DNA of 64,000 nt from Brevinema_A sp051647245 (GTDB lineage: Bacteria > Spirochaetota > Brevinematia > Brevinematales > Brevinemataceae). A model generated the notes under the pieces. It saw only the letters and a list, made by a program, of their open reading frames with translations. It did no database searches and was not told the origin of the DNA. The stretch spans positions 1 to 64,000 of the forward strand of contig JBOFDS010000011.1 in assembly GCA_051647245.1 (NCBI GenBank). Reading direction: 5' to 3'. Shown here piece by piece: positions 33,403 to 42,751 of this stretch (positions within the stretch are counted from its first letter, which is position 1; each line of letters begins with the position of its first letter). Position numbers and translations under genes: made by a program.

Positions 33403-33431
33403 TTGCGAGATTTTTCGAAATAGGTTATACT
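33403..33431 (+). promoter_or_regulatory. Sigma-70 promoter for the DUF2723-like gene and downstream operon
   Basis: TTGCGA, 17-bp spacer, TATACT, about 30 nt before the ATG with SD AGAGGC. Confidence 0.72.
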
Positions 33432-33460
33432 ATGGTGTAAAATTTTAAGCAGAGGCAAGC

Positions 33461-35278
33461 ATGACTTTTTCTTCAAAAAAAACTCCTTACATTTTCCCAA
33501 CTATCGTTGTTGCTATTGCAGCATTGATGCCCTTTTTTGTAAACTTTAAATACAACGATCATAGTAAAAATTGGCTGAATCATGATTATGGTAAAAATCT
33601 TCTTTCATCTACTGAAGAGTATTCTGTCTTCATGACAGAAGGTGGGGACAATCAAGTCTTCTCATCTCTTTATTTTACCTATGCTGAAAAACTTCGTCAA
33701 GATGTTTTCCCTTACGATCAAAAAGGAAATATTTATAAAAAAATCTACGGTGATCTGCGTTATGTTACTTACGAGACGCTTGAAGAACGTCGTCCTATTG
33801 TTGATCGTGGTCTTTTCACTGGGCAGGAACCTTTTTACGAAAACATCCGTAGTGCGAGTAGTCCCTATTTGGTGCCTTATGCGATGGGAAGGCCTGCGAC
33901 ATATTTGACATGGAAGTTGGAAAATCCACAAAATCTTGGTGATTTTTATTATAAAAATTATGGGCAAATGTACAAAGTTCAACATATCAAGTTTGCTATT
34001 TTAGATTACTTAGAATTTGTACGAACGGACTCCGTTGCAAATATTCAAAATCATATTGCTAATACCCTCAAAACCAATCCAAACACCAATCAATGGAAAA
34101 ATAAATGGAATTCATGGCTTACTGAGCTAAGTAAAGATGGCTATATCCGCATCATGAATAATCAAATCTCACTCATTAAAAGTTATCCAAAACCCTTCCG
34201 TGAAGATCCGAAGAAAAGCTTTTTAAAACGTTGGGATGACATTCCTAATCTTAAATATTACGATTATTTATCCCGTGAAATTGTTAATAGTTTTGCGTTT
34301 GAGCAGATTAGTTTGATTGGAGATGAGGTTGACCGATTGAAAGAACAAGAAAAATCTGATCCTCAAAGCCAAGCTCGTGTAAAAAAGTGTGTCGAAAACA
34401 AGTGGCAAGAGATTGAATATTATATTTCTTTAATCGAAAAGTCAGGCTATGATTCTGTAGCAATCCTTCACAATCTTGGAATTTTCTATATGTCTGCGCA
34501 AGAACGTTTTGACCTTCCAAAAAGCTATCTCTCCGAAGCCGTACAAACATGGGAAAAAGTTGTTGAAAACTTTATTTATTCTTGGTCTACCTACGACATT
34601 TTGTTCTGGGGATATTTAAAATTAATGTTGCAAGACCCTCAAAACATCAATCTTTATCAGGAAAAATTTGATCATTATTACAAACAACTAAGTAAAGCGA
34701 CAAAGCATTGGAAAAGTATGAAAGATTTCCAAAAATCCCGCCCTTATCAAAGCACAATTCGCTTAGTTGAATTTAGAAAAGGGATCAATAGTATTGCAGG
34801 GCCTGGATTTGAAGAACTAAAAAAGAATGCTCAACAGCAGATCGTCTCCTCAGATCCTCAAACCAAAATCATTATACAATACCTCTCCACAATGATGAAT
34901 CGTCTTTCTTTGGATCAAAACGAAACTGAAATGCGTACATTGTATGCAGATTGGACGATGGCGTGGAGTAGATTAAAACGTGATCCTGAGTTTGTAGCAT
35001 GGCATGTGCAAATGCTCTTTGAAATTACAAATGGATTCGGCGCAAATCGTATGCTAGAAACTCTCGTTCGTGAAACAATGACAAGTGGAGCAGGATTGAT
35101 CTCCCTTCTTCCAGATATTCAAACAAAATTTAATACAGGATTTTACCTTGTTGGAATTACAAAGCAACTAGGATTGAAAAGCTATGAAACACAATTCAGT
35201 TCTATCGTCTTAGAGATTGGCAGACAAAACCTCTCTGCTGAGCAATTTGAACAATTAAAAAATCAATTAGCGCAATAA
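33461..35278 (+). CDS. Membrane-anchored periplasmic protein resembling the C-terminal part of DUF2723 proteins
   Basis: 605 residues with one N-terminal membrane helix (about 10-28) and a large extracytoplasmic region. Residues 40-82 (HDYGKNLLSS, MTEGGDNQVFSSLYF, EKLRQDV) resemble the segment that follows the membrane core of DUF2723 proteins, where DYA.NYL....ILFTNGDND.FPLWY and GIR.DV are usual. The multi-helix GT-C part of those proteins is absent. The rest is helical, TPR-like in feel. One nt separates its stop from the FtsW/RodA-type gene, so a wall- or division-linked function is suggested by context only. Confidence 0.55.
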   Translation: MTFSSKKTPYIFPTIVVAIAALMPFFVNFKYNDHSKNWLNHDYGKNLLSSTEEYSVFMTEGGDNQVFSSLYFTYAEKLRQDVFPYDQKGNIYKKIYGDLRYVTYETLEERRPIVDRGLFTGQEPFYENIRSASSPYLVPYAMGRPATYLTWKLENPQNLGDFYYKNYGQMYKVQHIKFAILDYLEFVRTDSVANIQNHIANTLKTNPNTNQWKNKWNSWLTELSKDGYIRIMNNQISLIKSYPKPFREDPKKSFLKRWDDIPNLKYYDYLSREIVNSFAFEQISLIGDEVDRLKEQEKSDPQSQARVKKCVENKWQEIEYYISLIEKSGYDSVAILHNLGIFYMSAQERFDLPKSYLSEAVQTWEKVVENFIYSWSTYDILFWGYLKLMLQDPQNINLYQEKFDHYYKQLSKATKHWKSMKDFQKSRPYQSTIRLVEFRKGINSIAGPGFEELKKNAQQQIVSSDPQTKIIIQYLSTMMNRLSLDQNETEMRTLYADWTMAWSRLKRDPEFVAWHVQMLFEITNGFGANRMLETLVRETMTSGAGLISLLPDIQTKFNTGFYLVGITKQLGLKSYETQFSSIVLEIGRQNLSAEQFEQLKNQLAQ

Positions 35279-35279
35279 T

Positions 35280-36476
35280 ATGAATAAAAAAAATAAATTT
35301 TTAGATTTGAATACTTTTGAACGTGTGGATAAGGTTATTTTTGTTCTTTATTTTATTTTTGTGAGTTTTGGGATCCTATTCATGTACAGTGTCTCACGAT
35401 TTGCTGGGAATGTTCTGGGACTTGGAGAACAAACTCTATTTTTCAAACAACTCGTCTTTGCAACCGTATCCGTGATATGTATGCTCTTATTCACACAGAT
35501 AGACTACCGTTATACGAGGGTTGTTGTTAAAGGTTTTGTGATTTTGTCTATTATACTTTTAGTGGCAGTCTTTATTCCTGGAGTAGGTCTTGAGATTGGG
35601 GTGGCAAGACGTTGGATCGACTTCCGATTCTTCTCTTTCAACCCATCAGAACTCGCAAAATTATCTTTAACAATATACCTTGCTCATGTTCTTGTAAAAA
35701 AAAGAGAAAGCATCTCAAATTTCGTTTTTGGTTTGTTACCACCATTGCTATTAGCAGCCCTGATGCTTTTCATCGTTCTACTTCAATCTGGCTTTTCTAT
35801 TGGCGTGATCATCATCACCGTAGTTTTCGCGATGATATATATTGGTGGTGCCTTACTTAGGCATATTTTTAGCATCATTCTCCTAACCCTTCCTGTCTTG
35901 GCGATAGCTGTGTGGCGTGTCTCATACCGTAAAGATCGTATTTCTGCTTTTATTGATCCGTGGAATGATCCCTCTGGCGTCGGTTATCAATCTATTCAAT
36001 CCCTTCGTGCTCTCGGGCAAGGTGGATTGTTTGGAGTGGGTCTAGGGAATAGTACTCAAAAAATTTCTCGTCTTCCAGCGGCTCATACAGACTTTATTTT
36101 TTCAATTATTGTTGAAGAATTAGGACTGATTGGTGGAATTGCATTGATTGGCTTATTTGTATTATTTTTCATCAGAGGCACTCAAATCGCTTTCAAAACC
36201 AAAGACCCTTATGCACAAATGTTAGCATTTGGATTGACAACACTTGTTACCGTGCACGCCTTATTGAATATCATGATCTCAACTGCCCTACTCCCACCAA
36301 CAGGGGTTTCTTTACCTTTTATTAGCTATGGTGGCTCATCTTTCTTAGTCTTGTCCATTGCAGTTGGGATACTACTCAACATCAGTGCAAATGAAACACT
36401 CTTCGAAGAAGAACAAGAAATCAAAACAATCGCTCGTCGTCCCTACTCAGGAAAGTACGACGATCTTTCCCTATAA
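35280..36476 (+). CDS. FtsW/RodA-type lipid II polymerase
   Basis: SEDS glycosyltransferase that polymerises lipid II into peptidoglycan. 398 residues, about 10 membrane helices. Motifs: ARRWIDFRFFSFNPSELAKL, GYQSIQSLRALGQGGLFGVGLG, PAAHTDFIFSIIVEELGLIGG and PPTGVSLPFISYGGSSFL. It begins 1 nt after the upstream stop and has no clear Shine-Dalgarno, so it is probably translationally coupled. FtsW versus RodA cannot be fixed from sequence alone; the main division cluster is 6 kb downstream. Confidence 0.9.
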   Translation: MNKKNKFLDLNTFERVDKVIFVLYFIFVSFGILFMYSVSRFAGNVLGLGEQTLFFKQLVFATVSVICMLLFTQIDYRYTRVVVKGFVILSIILLVAVFIPGVGLEIGVARRWIDFRFFSFNPSELAKLSLTIYLAHVLVKKRESISNFVFGLLPPLLLAALMLFIVLLQSGFSIGVIIITVVFAMIYIGGALLRHIFSIILLTLPVLAIAVWRVSYRKDRISAFIDPWNDPSGVGYQSIQSLRALGQGGLFGVGLGNSTQKISRLPAAHTDFIFSIIVEELGLIGGIALIGLFVLFFIRGTQIAFKTKDPYAQMLAFGLTTLVTVHALLNIMISTALLPPTGVSLPFISYGGSSFLVLSIAVGILLNISANETLFEEEQEIKTIARRPYSGKYDDLSL

Positions 36477-36521
36477 AATTATAAAATCCTTATCAAGATT
36501 ATACATTTGGAGATAAAAACA

Positions 36522-37082
36522 ATGAAAATTACTAGCGTCAACCTCAACAGACCTTTCATCGTAAGAGAAAGCAAAAAATCTGATGTGATGGAAGCACCAA
36601 GAGCTGTAACTCTTCCTGCTCAAGCACCCCGTGCAAACAAACCAGCTCCCGCACTTCAGTCTGTTGAATATTTACAGCATAACGTGTACAAGAACCAACA
36701 AGGTTATGGTATTCTTACACAGTTGATGAAATTGATTGAGCAATTTGTTAACAATCCTCAACGAATGAAAGAAGCTGTCAAACTTAGTGTTGAGCGTCTT
36801 TCCAAAACCCACCCTCAATACGCACAGACTCTGAAAAACAGAGAATTAAGTATTGATGAATTGCAAGCAGCAGTGAAAAATATCCAACAACAAATGAAAA
36901 GAGATACGAAACAAAACTCTAAAAAAATTCTTAAATATTTAGTAAGTACTCAAAATCGACAAGCCGCTAGTGCAGAAAAACTTGGACCGCAACGTATTCA
37001 AACAATCAAGCAACATATCGTAGCTCAAAAAAGTGAAAAGTTAGTAAAACTTTCTTCTGCTGTTACTAAAAAATTACTGTAA
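36522..37082 (+). CDS. Uncharacterised helical protein
   Basis: 186 residues; the ATG with TTTGGAGA 9 nt upstream is preferred over an earlier TTG. There is no signal peptide or membrane helix. The N-terminal 50 residues are Pro/Ala/Arg-rich and probably disordered; the remainder is Lys/Gln-rich helix (NPQRMKEAVKLSVERLSKTHP, VKNIQQQMKRDTKQNSKK). Very basic. I recognise no family. It sits between the FtsW/RodA-type gene and neuB. Confidence 0.6.
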   Translation: MKITSVNLNRPFIVRESKKSDVMEAPRAVTLPAQAPRANKPAPALQSVEYLQHNVYKNQQGYGILTQLMKLIEQFVNNPQRMKEAVKLSVERLSKTHPQYAQTLKNRELSIDELQAAVKNIQQQMKRDTKQNSKKILKYLVSTQNRQAASAEKLGPQRIQTIKQHIVAQKSEKLVKLSSAVTKKLL

Positions 37083-37115
37083 TTCTTTCAAAAATACTCC
37101 AAAATAAGGTTTTCT

Positions 37116-38120
37116 ATGTTTGATTACACACAAATTCTAAAAAATAACCCCTCCTCGCCTGCAATGATGATCGCAGAAATTGGCATCAACCACGATGGAG
37201 ATCTTTCTCTTGCAAAAAAAATGATCGATGCCGCTGTCGAGGCAAAAGCTGATGCTGTAAAGTTTCAGATTTATAATATTGACGAATTTTATAACAAAAC
37301 CATTGCACCTGAAGCTCACCAACTTTTCCAATCCTTTAATATTGATCTTGCTGACTTCAAAGCTCTCAGATCCTACTCTGAACAGAGGGGGATGTTAGCT
37401 TTTGCGAGTCCTTTTGATTTTGGTACACTTTCGGATTTTATCGAGAATCAAATTTTTCCTATCAAGATTGCAAGTGGCGATGCTGGAACAGAGCCTTGGA
37501 TTGATCTTTTGATTGACAAAAAGATTCCTTTTATTATTTCTACAGGCTCTCTTTCTCATGAAGAAATCCAAAAATTAGCCCTCAAGATTAAAGATTCTTA
37601 CTCAGCAATGCTCTACTGCGTGTCTGAATATCCTGCTCCTGCCGAAGGTTTCGACCTCAAATATCTTTATGAAATGAAAAAAATGCTCCCAAATCAAGCG
37701 ATAGGATTTTCGGATCACTCTGAAGGTACCGCACTTTCTCTTGCTGCGATCGCGCACGGAGCGAAAATCATTGAACGCCATTTCACGCTATTTCCTGAAC
37801 GTACAGACTACGACCATCCTCTATCTTTGTCTCCTGAGCAATTCCATCAGATGGTTACTGATGCACGTAAAATCGAAGCAGCTCTTGGGACAGGCACAAG
37901 GCAGATGACTTCAACAGAAAAAATTATCAAGTCGCTTGCAGGACGTGATGCCTACGCACGTTACACAATCCCTGCAAATACTGTAATCACTGAAGAACAT
38001 ATTGCTTTACAAAGACCAGGAAAAGGGATTTCGACAGCTGATTATAAAGCATTAATTGGCAAAACCCACTCTGAAGAGATCGCTCAAGGGCAAAATCTCA
38101 GAGAATTATTTTTAGGCTAA
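37116..38120 (+). CDS. neuB: N-acetylneuraminate synthase family (NeuB-like nonulosonate synthase)
   Basis: Condenses PEP with a hexosamine to form a nonulosonic acid (sialic, legionaminic or pseudaminic type). TIM barrel: MIAEIGINHDGDLSLAKKMI, DAVKFQIYN, LAFASPFDFGT, IKIASGDAG, FSDHSEGTALSLAAIAHGA, IERHFTLFPERTDYDHPLS. C-terminal SAF/antifreeze domain from about 270 (RYTIPANTVITEEHIALQRPG). 334 residues. No other nonulosonate genes are next to it, so substrate is open; spirochaete flagellins or surface glycans are candidates. Confidence 0.9.
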   Translation: MFDYTQILKNNPSSPAMMIAEIGINHDGDLSLAKKMIDAAVEAKADAVKFQIYNIDEFYNKTIAPEAHQLFQSFNIDLADFKALRSYSEQRGMLAFASPFDFGTLSDFIENQIFPIKIASGDAGTEPWIDLLIDKKIPFIISTGSLSHEEIQKLALKIKDSYSAMLYCVSEYPAPAEGFDLKYLYEMKKMLPNQAIGFSDHSEGTALSLAAIAHGAKIIERHFTLFPERTDYDHPLSLSPEQFHQMVTDARKIEAALGTGTRQMTSTEKIIKSLAGRDAYARYTIPANTVITEEHIALQRPGKGISTADYKALIGKTHSEEIAQGQNLRELFLG

Positions 38121-38124
38121 AACT

Positions 38125-39012
38125 ATGTCAGATTTAATATTAGTGCTTGATCATCTCGGTGAAGAAGCTCATCTCAAACTCAAACAATCACCCTTTGCGA
38201 TTAGTTTTGATAAAGTGGATCTCCCCAAAGCAACGGCATTGATCGTGCGTTCCTCCAAGGTTACCAAAGAAATGATAGATGAAGGGAAAAATCTTCGTGT
38301 GATCTCTCGTGCTGGTGTCGGAATGGATGCGATTGATGTTTCTTATGCTCAAACGAAAAATATCAAGGTCTTCAACGCCGCTGGTGGCAATTCTGTCAAT
38401 GCAGCTGAAACGACCATGGGCTTCATGCTTAGTATTGCTCACAAGATCAACTATGCTCATCACTTGTTGGTGGCGAAAGGAATCTGGGAGCGAGGCAAAC
38501 AAACTGAAGGCTTCGAGCTAGAAGGGAAAACTCTTGGTATTATCGGATGTGGAAATGTAGGAAGTCGTGTCGCTCGTTTTGCAAATGCGTTTGGGATGAA
38601 TGTTTTGATTCATGATCCTTACATCACGGAATTTCCAAGCGACACAAAGGCTATTGCTAGCTTAGAAGAGCTCCTTCCTCAATGTGATATCGTTACTTTG
38701 CATACGCCTTTGACAGAAGAAACCCACCACCTCATGAACAAAGAACGTTTCCGTCTCATGAAAAAAAATAGTTATATCATCAATGCCTCTCGCGGACAAG
38801 TAGTAAGCGAAAAGGCTTTGATCCATGCCCTCTCAAATCAAATAATCGCAGGTGCTGCGTTGGATGTCTTCGAGAAAGAGCCTCTTCCAGCTGATAGTCG
38901 GTTATTTGAGTTTGATCAGATTATTATGATCCCCCACCTCGGTGGCGCAAGTGCTGAAGCACGTCTTCGTGTTTCGGATATTGCTGTGGAAAATGTCTTT
39001 AAAAATCTCTAG
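38125..39012 (+). CDS. D-2-hydroxyacid dehydrogenase, phosphoglycerate dehydrogenase-like (short form)
   Basis: 295 residues, the size of SerA lacking regulatory ACT/ASB domains. NAD-binding GIIGCGNVGSRVARFANAFG near 137-156; catalytic Arg in NASRGQVV, Glu in LDVFEKEPLP and His in MIPHLGGAS. RVISRAGVGMDAIDV and AAGGNSVNAAETTMGFML match phosphoglycerate dehydrogenases. It could feed serine synthesis or act on another 2-hydroxyacid. Starts 4 nt after neuB. Confidence 0.85.
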   Translation: MSDLILVLDHLGEEAHLKLKQSPFAISFDKVDLPKATALIVRSSKVTKEMIDEGKNLRVISRAGVGMDAIDVSYAQTKNIKVFNAAGGNSVNAAETTMGFMLSIAHKINYAHHLLVAKGIWERGKQTEGFELEGKTLGIIGCGNVGSRVARFANAFGMNVLIHDPYITEFPSDTKAIASLEELLPQCDIVTLHTPLTEETHHLMNKERFRLMKKNSYIINASRGQVVSEKALIHALSNQIIAGAALDVFEKEPLPADSRLFEFDQIIMIPHLGGASAEARLRVSDIAVENVFKNL

Positions 39013-39021
39013 GAACACACT

Positions 39022-39738
39022 ATGTATATACAGTTGATCACTAACGCACTTGATGTCCTAATCATCAGTATGCTATTTTATGTTGTTTACTATTTCTCAA
39101 GAGGAACCTATACGGGAACAATTGTGAAAGGTCTGTTTCTTGCTGTGCTTTTATATTTAGGAGCAAGATTTTCAAATCTTCGCACTGTGGTTTGGTTGTT
39201 TGAACGTTTCTTTAGTAACATTACGCTCATCTTAGTGATATTATTTCACCAAGAAATCCGCAAATCATTGTCAAACATTGGACGTACTTTTTACAAAGAA
39301 AAAGCCCACAAATCTTTTATCACTATGTTAGCAGAAAATCTTTTTTCTTTCTCTGAACAAAAAACAGGAGCCTTAATCATCATCGAACGAAGTATGAACC
39401 TGAATGAATTCGTCAAAAATGGTGTACGACTAAACGCTGAATATAGTGTAGAATTAATGGATACAATCTTTAATAAGAATACCGTTCTACACGATGGTGC
39501 TGTTATTATTAGAAAAGAAAAGATCCTTGCAGCACACGTATTTTTACCAACTATCTCTCAATCAGACCAAGTAAATGGCACTCGACATGCAGCAGCATTA
39601 TCTATCTCTCATGATAGGGATTGTTTGGTGTTTATTGTATCTGAGGAGACTGGATCGGTTTCTTACGCTCGAGGTGGGATTATTTCTCCTATTCCTAACG
39701 AAGTCATTGAGGAGGTCTTGAATGAAATTTTGGCGTAA
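39022..39738 (+). CDS. cdaA: Diadenylate cyclase CdaA
   Basis: Makes c-di-AMP from two ATP at the membrane. 238 residues: three N-terminal helices (about 8-24, 35-50, 63-77), a short coiled coil, then the DAC domain (about 112-235). The metal-binding DGA motif is at 158-160 (VLHDGAVII). The usual RHR motif reads RHA at 188-190 (NGTRHAAALS). It overlaps cdaR by 17 nt, the classic cdaA-cdaR pairing. Confidence 0.93.
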   Translation: MYIQLITNALDVLIISMLFYVVYYFSRGTYTGTIVKGLFLAVLLYLGARFSNLRTVVWLFERFFSNITLILVILFHQEIRKSLSNIGRTFYKEKAHKSFITMLAENLFSFSEQKTGALIIIERSMNLNEFVKNGVRLNAEYSVELMDTIFNKNTVLHDGAVIIRKEKILAAHVFLPTISQSDQVNGTRHAAALSISHDRDCLVFIVSEETGSVSYARGGIISPIPNEVIEEVLNEILA

Positions 39739-40759
39739 ATTATTTCACTTTATTTTCATTAGAGATTTTCTTGCGAAGGTAGTTTGTGTCTTTTTAGGAG
39801 TCTTTTTCTGGTACTATGCTACTGTACTATCTATCGAAAAAACATATATCAATCTCCCTATTGAAATCCTTAACGCTCCTGACAATATGGCTATTGAATT
39901 TCAACAAGAAAAAAACGTAAGAGTGGAACTTCAAGCTAGAGAAGATATTTCTTCATATATTGGTAGAATTCAAGCAACAGTGGATCTTGAAGAGGCAAAA
40001 AAAGGAAAGAAGCAGTTCCCTATTAGGTTGCAAAACCTACCTGCAGGAATTCATTACGATCTTAGTCCTAGAAATCTTTCTATTAGTTTGGAAGATATCG
40101 TCTCAAACACTGTACCTATTGTTCTTGAGGTTCGATCCAATGCTCAAAAAGAAGTAAACAAATATACCATAAACCCTGATAAAATCACTATTATTGGTTC
40201 AGCTGCTCGTATAAAACAAATTTCATCTATCAAAACAGATCCTTTGAACTTAGATAATCTTGGGGCTATGAGAATATTTTCAACAAATATCAAATTGAGA
40301 CTTCCTAATAATGTCTCTATCAGCCCTAATATCAGTGTTATTTCTATCGAAGGACAAATTGACAATTACACAATCACAAATAAAGTCTTCCTTCCAGCTA
40401 CCGTAGAGAATTTGAAGCCATCTCTTGTGATTCCTATCACGCCTAATATCGAATTTAATGTTCTGACAGCATCATCTAATATTGAACGACTAATATTGAA
40501 TACCAAAGTAACCGCGAATTTTGCTAAAGTTACGAATGCAGGTAGTCATAGCGTTCCTATCAAAATCGAAGCACCAGAAGGTTTGAGATTGATTAATGCT
40601 CCGACAAATATGTCTATTCTTATTGAAAGTGATCCGGAGTTGAGTTCTGAGAAAGCAGATCTCCCTATTCCTTTAGATACTCTGGAAGAAATGGAAAGGG
40701 ATTTGGATATTATAGAAGAAGACGAAATCCAAACAACACCTAATACGAATCTTTCTTAA
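39722..40759 (+). CDS. cdaR: YbbR-domain protein, CdaA regulator
   Basis: 345 residues. One N-terminal helix (about 12-35) and then consecutive YbbR repeats in the periplasm: FQQEKNVRVELQAREDISSY, VPIVLEVRSNAQKEVNKYTI with ITIIGSAARIKQISSI (a typical YbbR end), and two more. CdaR regulates CdaA activity in Firmicutes. The C-terminus is an acidic tail (EEMERDLDIIEEDEIQ). Confidence 0.9.
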   Translation: MKFWRKLFHFIFIRDFLAKVVCVFLGVFFWYYATVLSIEKTYINLPIEILNAPDNMAIEFQQEKNVRVELQAREDISSYIGRIQATVDLEEAKKGKKQFPIRLQNLPAGIHYDLSPRNLSISLEDIVSNTVPIVLEVRSNAQKEVNKYTINPDKITIIGSAARIKQISSIKTDPLNLDNLGAMRIFSTNIKLRLPNNVSISPNISVISIEGQIDNYTITNKVFLPATVENLKPSLVIPITPNIEFNVLTASSNIERLILNTKVTANFAKVTNAGSHSVPIKIEAPEGLRLINAPTNMSILIESDPELSSEKADLPIPLDTLEEMERDLDIIEEDEIQTTPNTNLS

Positions 40760-40803
40760 GGTAATTTTGAAAAGAATTATTTAAGTGGAAAAACTTTTTC
40801 TTA

Positions 40804-40832
40804 TTGATTTTTTAAAATAAATCTATTATACT
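40804..40832 (+). promoter_or_regulatory. Sigma-70 promoter for secG
   Basis: TTGATT, 17-bp spacer, TATACT, about 55 nt before the secG ATG. Confidence 0.72.
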
Positions 40833-40887
40833 TAATATATTAAACATCAACATTTACTAGCTATCTATTATAAATTGGAGAACCTTC

Positions 40888-41169
40888 ATGATCATCTTCT
40901 TACTAACAGTTTTTGTTATTTCTATCCTACTTTTGATCCCAGCAATTTTATTACAAACTAACGGCGCCGACAACGGAGTCTTTTCTGCAAACATAACAGC
41001 AGGAGCTTTCGGTGCAAAATCAAATGAAATTCTTGTAAAATTTACTTCTTGGATGGCTATTGCGTTTGTATCAAGCGCTTTACTCTTATCAATCCATTAT
41101 GTCAGAATCAGCTCCGTGAGTTATCAAAACGCTCTCACAGAACAAGCAACTGAAACAACACAAAATTAA
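40888..41169 (+). CDS. secG: Protein translocase subunit SecG
   Basis: 93 residues with two membrane helices (about 2-20 and 50-70) joined by the SecG loop (LLQTNGADNGVFSANITAGAFGAKS, where the Gly/Ala/Ser-rich stretch and the following helix are typical). Accessory subunit of the SecYEG channel. SD TTGGAG. Confidence 0.88.
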   Translation: MIIFLLTVFVISILLLIPAILLQTNGADNGVFSANITAGAFGAKSNEILVKFTSWMAIAFVSSALLLSIHYVRISSVSYQNALTEQATETTQN

Positions 41170-41196
41170 AAAGGGGGGCTAAAAACCCCTCTTTTT
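41168..41196 (+). terminator. Terminator after secG
   Basis: A5 followed by stem GGGG / CCCC extended by flanking A/T pairs (AAAAAGGGG... / CCCCTCTTTTT), T5 tail. Confidence 0.85.
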
Positions 41197-41239
41197 CTCT
41201 TTTAAAGAATACCATGTTTAGATAAAAAGTGAGGACGAT

Positions 41240-42718
41240 ATGAAGTATCGTATTTTATTTGCCAGTGGCGAAGCTGTACCCTTTGCAAAAGTTGGTGGCT
41301 TAGCTGATATGATTAGTGCGCTGAGCAAAGCGTTACGAAAAGAAAAACAAGATGTCCGCATCATCATCCCGAAGCACCGCTCCGTAACAAAATTCATCAA
41401 AGAACATAATATTGAAATTCAGCAGACACATAAAGCTTTCGTTGTTATTAATGAAAGAGAGTTTCACTTTAAAATTGAAGAAGTTTCCTATGGCGAAAAC
41501 CAATTTATTTTCATTGATTTTCCCGAATTTTTTGATCGTGACAATCCTTACACCAACTCTCAAACTGGAAAGGATTATTTGGACAACTTAATGCGTTATA
41601 TTTTCTTCGATCAAGCGGTTCTTGAGACTTGTAAAGTATTATCATGGATACCTGATATTATTCATGCGCATGATTGGCATATGGGTTTGATTCCTTTGTT
41701 CCAAAAATCCATCCCAAAATACCAGAGTATATATTCTAATACGAAAACTACCTTCACCATTCACAATCTTGCTTATCAAGGTGTTTTTCCTGTCGATCAA
41801 TATCCTGAATTGGGGATTGATTGGAAGTATTTTCACTTAAAAGGCTTGGAATATTATCGTAATATCAATTTTATGAAAGCAGGGATCGTGTTTTGTGATG
41901 CATTAAATACTGTTAGCCCTACCTATGCTCAAGAAATTCAAACCAAAGAATGGGGTTCTGGACTTGAAGAAGTTATCAAAGAAAAAAACAAGACAGGGAT
42001 TTTTAGCGGTATTATGAATGGTGTTGACTACTCTGAGTGGGACCCTGAACATGATCCTTTTATCAAGAAAAAATATAATATTAACTACAATCATGAATCC
42101 ATAGAGAAAAAATACGAAATCCAAAAAGCATTTGCTGAAGAACAAGGGCTTCTTCTCAAAGAAGATACGCCTTTGATTGGTATTATTACGAGACTCTATG
42201 ATCAAAAGGGTTTGGATATCTTATTAGAATGTATTGAGGATCTTTTAAAACAAAATATCGCCTTCACAATTTTAGGAACAGGAAAATCAGAGTATGAATT
42301 CCAACTCCTAGAACTAGCTGAAAAATATTATAATAATTTAAATGTATATATTGGTTTTAGTGTTGAGCATTCTCACTATATCGAGGCAGCCTCGGATATG
42401 TTTTTGATGCCATCACACTTTGAACCTTGTGGTTTGAATCAGCTTTACAGTCTTCGTTACGGTACGATCCCTATTGTACGTAAAGTTGGGGGCTTAGCTG
42501 ATTCTGTTATTGATGAGAAAACTGGCTTTGTTTTCGATAATTATCACCCCTCAGACCTTTACAACACCGTGCTTCGTGCGGTGAATACTTGGAGAAATGA
42601 AAAAGAAAAATGGAATGAAATCATGGTTCGCGCTATGAAGACGGACTTTTCTTGGAACAAATCTGCTCAAGGCTACCTAAAACTTTATAAACAAATTTAC
42701 AAAAAAGCTCCCTTTTAA
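41240..42718 (+). CDS. glgA: Glycogen synthase
   Basis: GT5 enzyme adding ADP-glucose to glucan. 492 residues, two Rossmann domains. N-terminal YRILFASGEAVPFAKVGGLADMISAL (the KxGGL substrate loop), HAHDWHMGLIPLF, FTIHNLAYQG; C-terminal GIITRLYDQKGLDILLECIED, and the acceptor region SHFEPCGLNQLYSLRYGTIPIVRKVGGLADSV. It implies glucan storage. The GH13-derived protein elsewhere in the window may belong to the same metabolism. Confidence 0.97.
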   Translation: MKYRILFASGEAVPFAKVGGLADMISALSKALRKEKQDVRIIIPKHRSVTKFIKEHNIEIQQTHKAFVVINEREFHFKIEEVSYGENQFIFIDFPEFFDRDNPYTNSQTGKDYLDNLMRYIFFDQAVLETCKVLSWIPDIIHAHDWHMGLIPLFQKSIPKYQSIYSNTKTTFTIHNLAYQGVFPVDQYPELGIDWKYFHLKGLEYYRNINFMKAGIVFCDALNTVSPTYAQEIQTKEWGSGLEEVIKEKNKTGIFSGIMNGVDYSEWDPEHDPFIKKKYNINYNHESIEKKYEIQKAFAEEQGLLLKEDTPLIGIITRLYDQKGLDILLECIEDLLKQNIAFTILGTGKSEYEFQLLELAEKYYNNLNVYIGFSVEHSHYIEAASDMFLMPSHFEPCGLNQLYSLRYGTIPIVRKVGGLADSVIDEKTGFVFDNYHPSDLYNTVLRAVNTWRNEKEKWNEIMVRAMKTDFSWNKSAQGYLKLYKQIYKKAPF

Positions 42719-42730
42719 GGAGCTTTTTTA
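42701..42730 (+). terminator. Terminator overlapping the glgA stop
   Basis: Stem AAAAAAGCTCC / GGAGCTTTTTT with loop CTTTTAA; the glgA TAA lies in the loop. Confidence 0.9.
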
Positions 42731-42751
42731 CTTGATTTTGCCTGTAAAATT

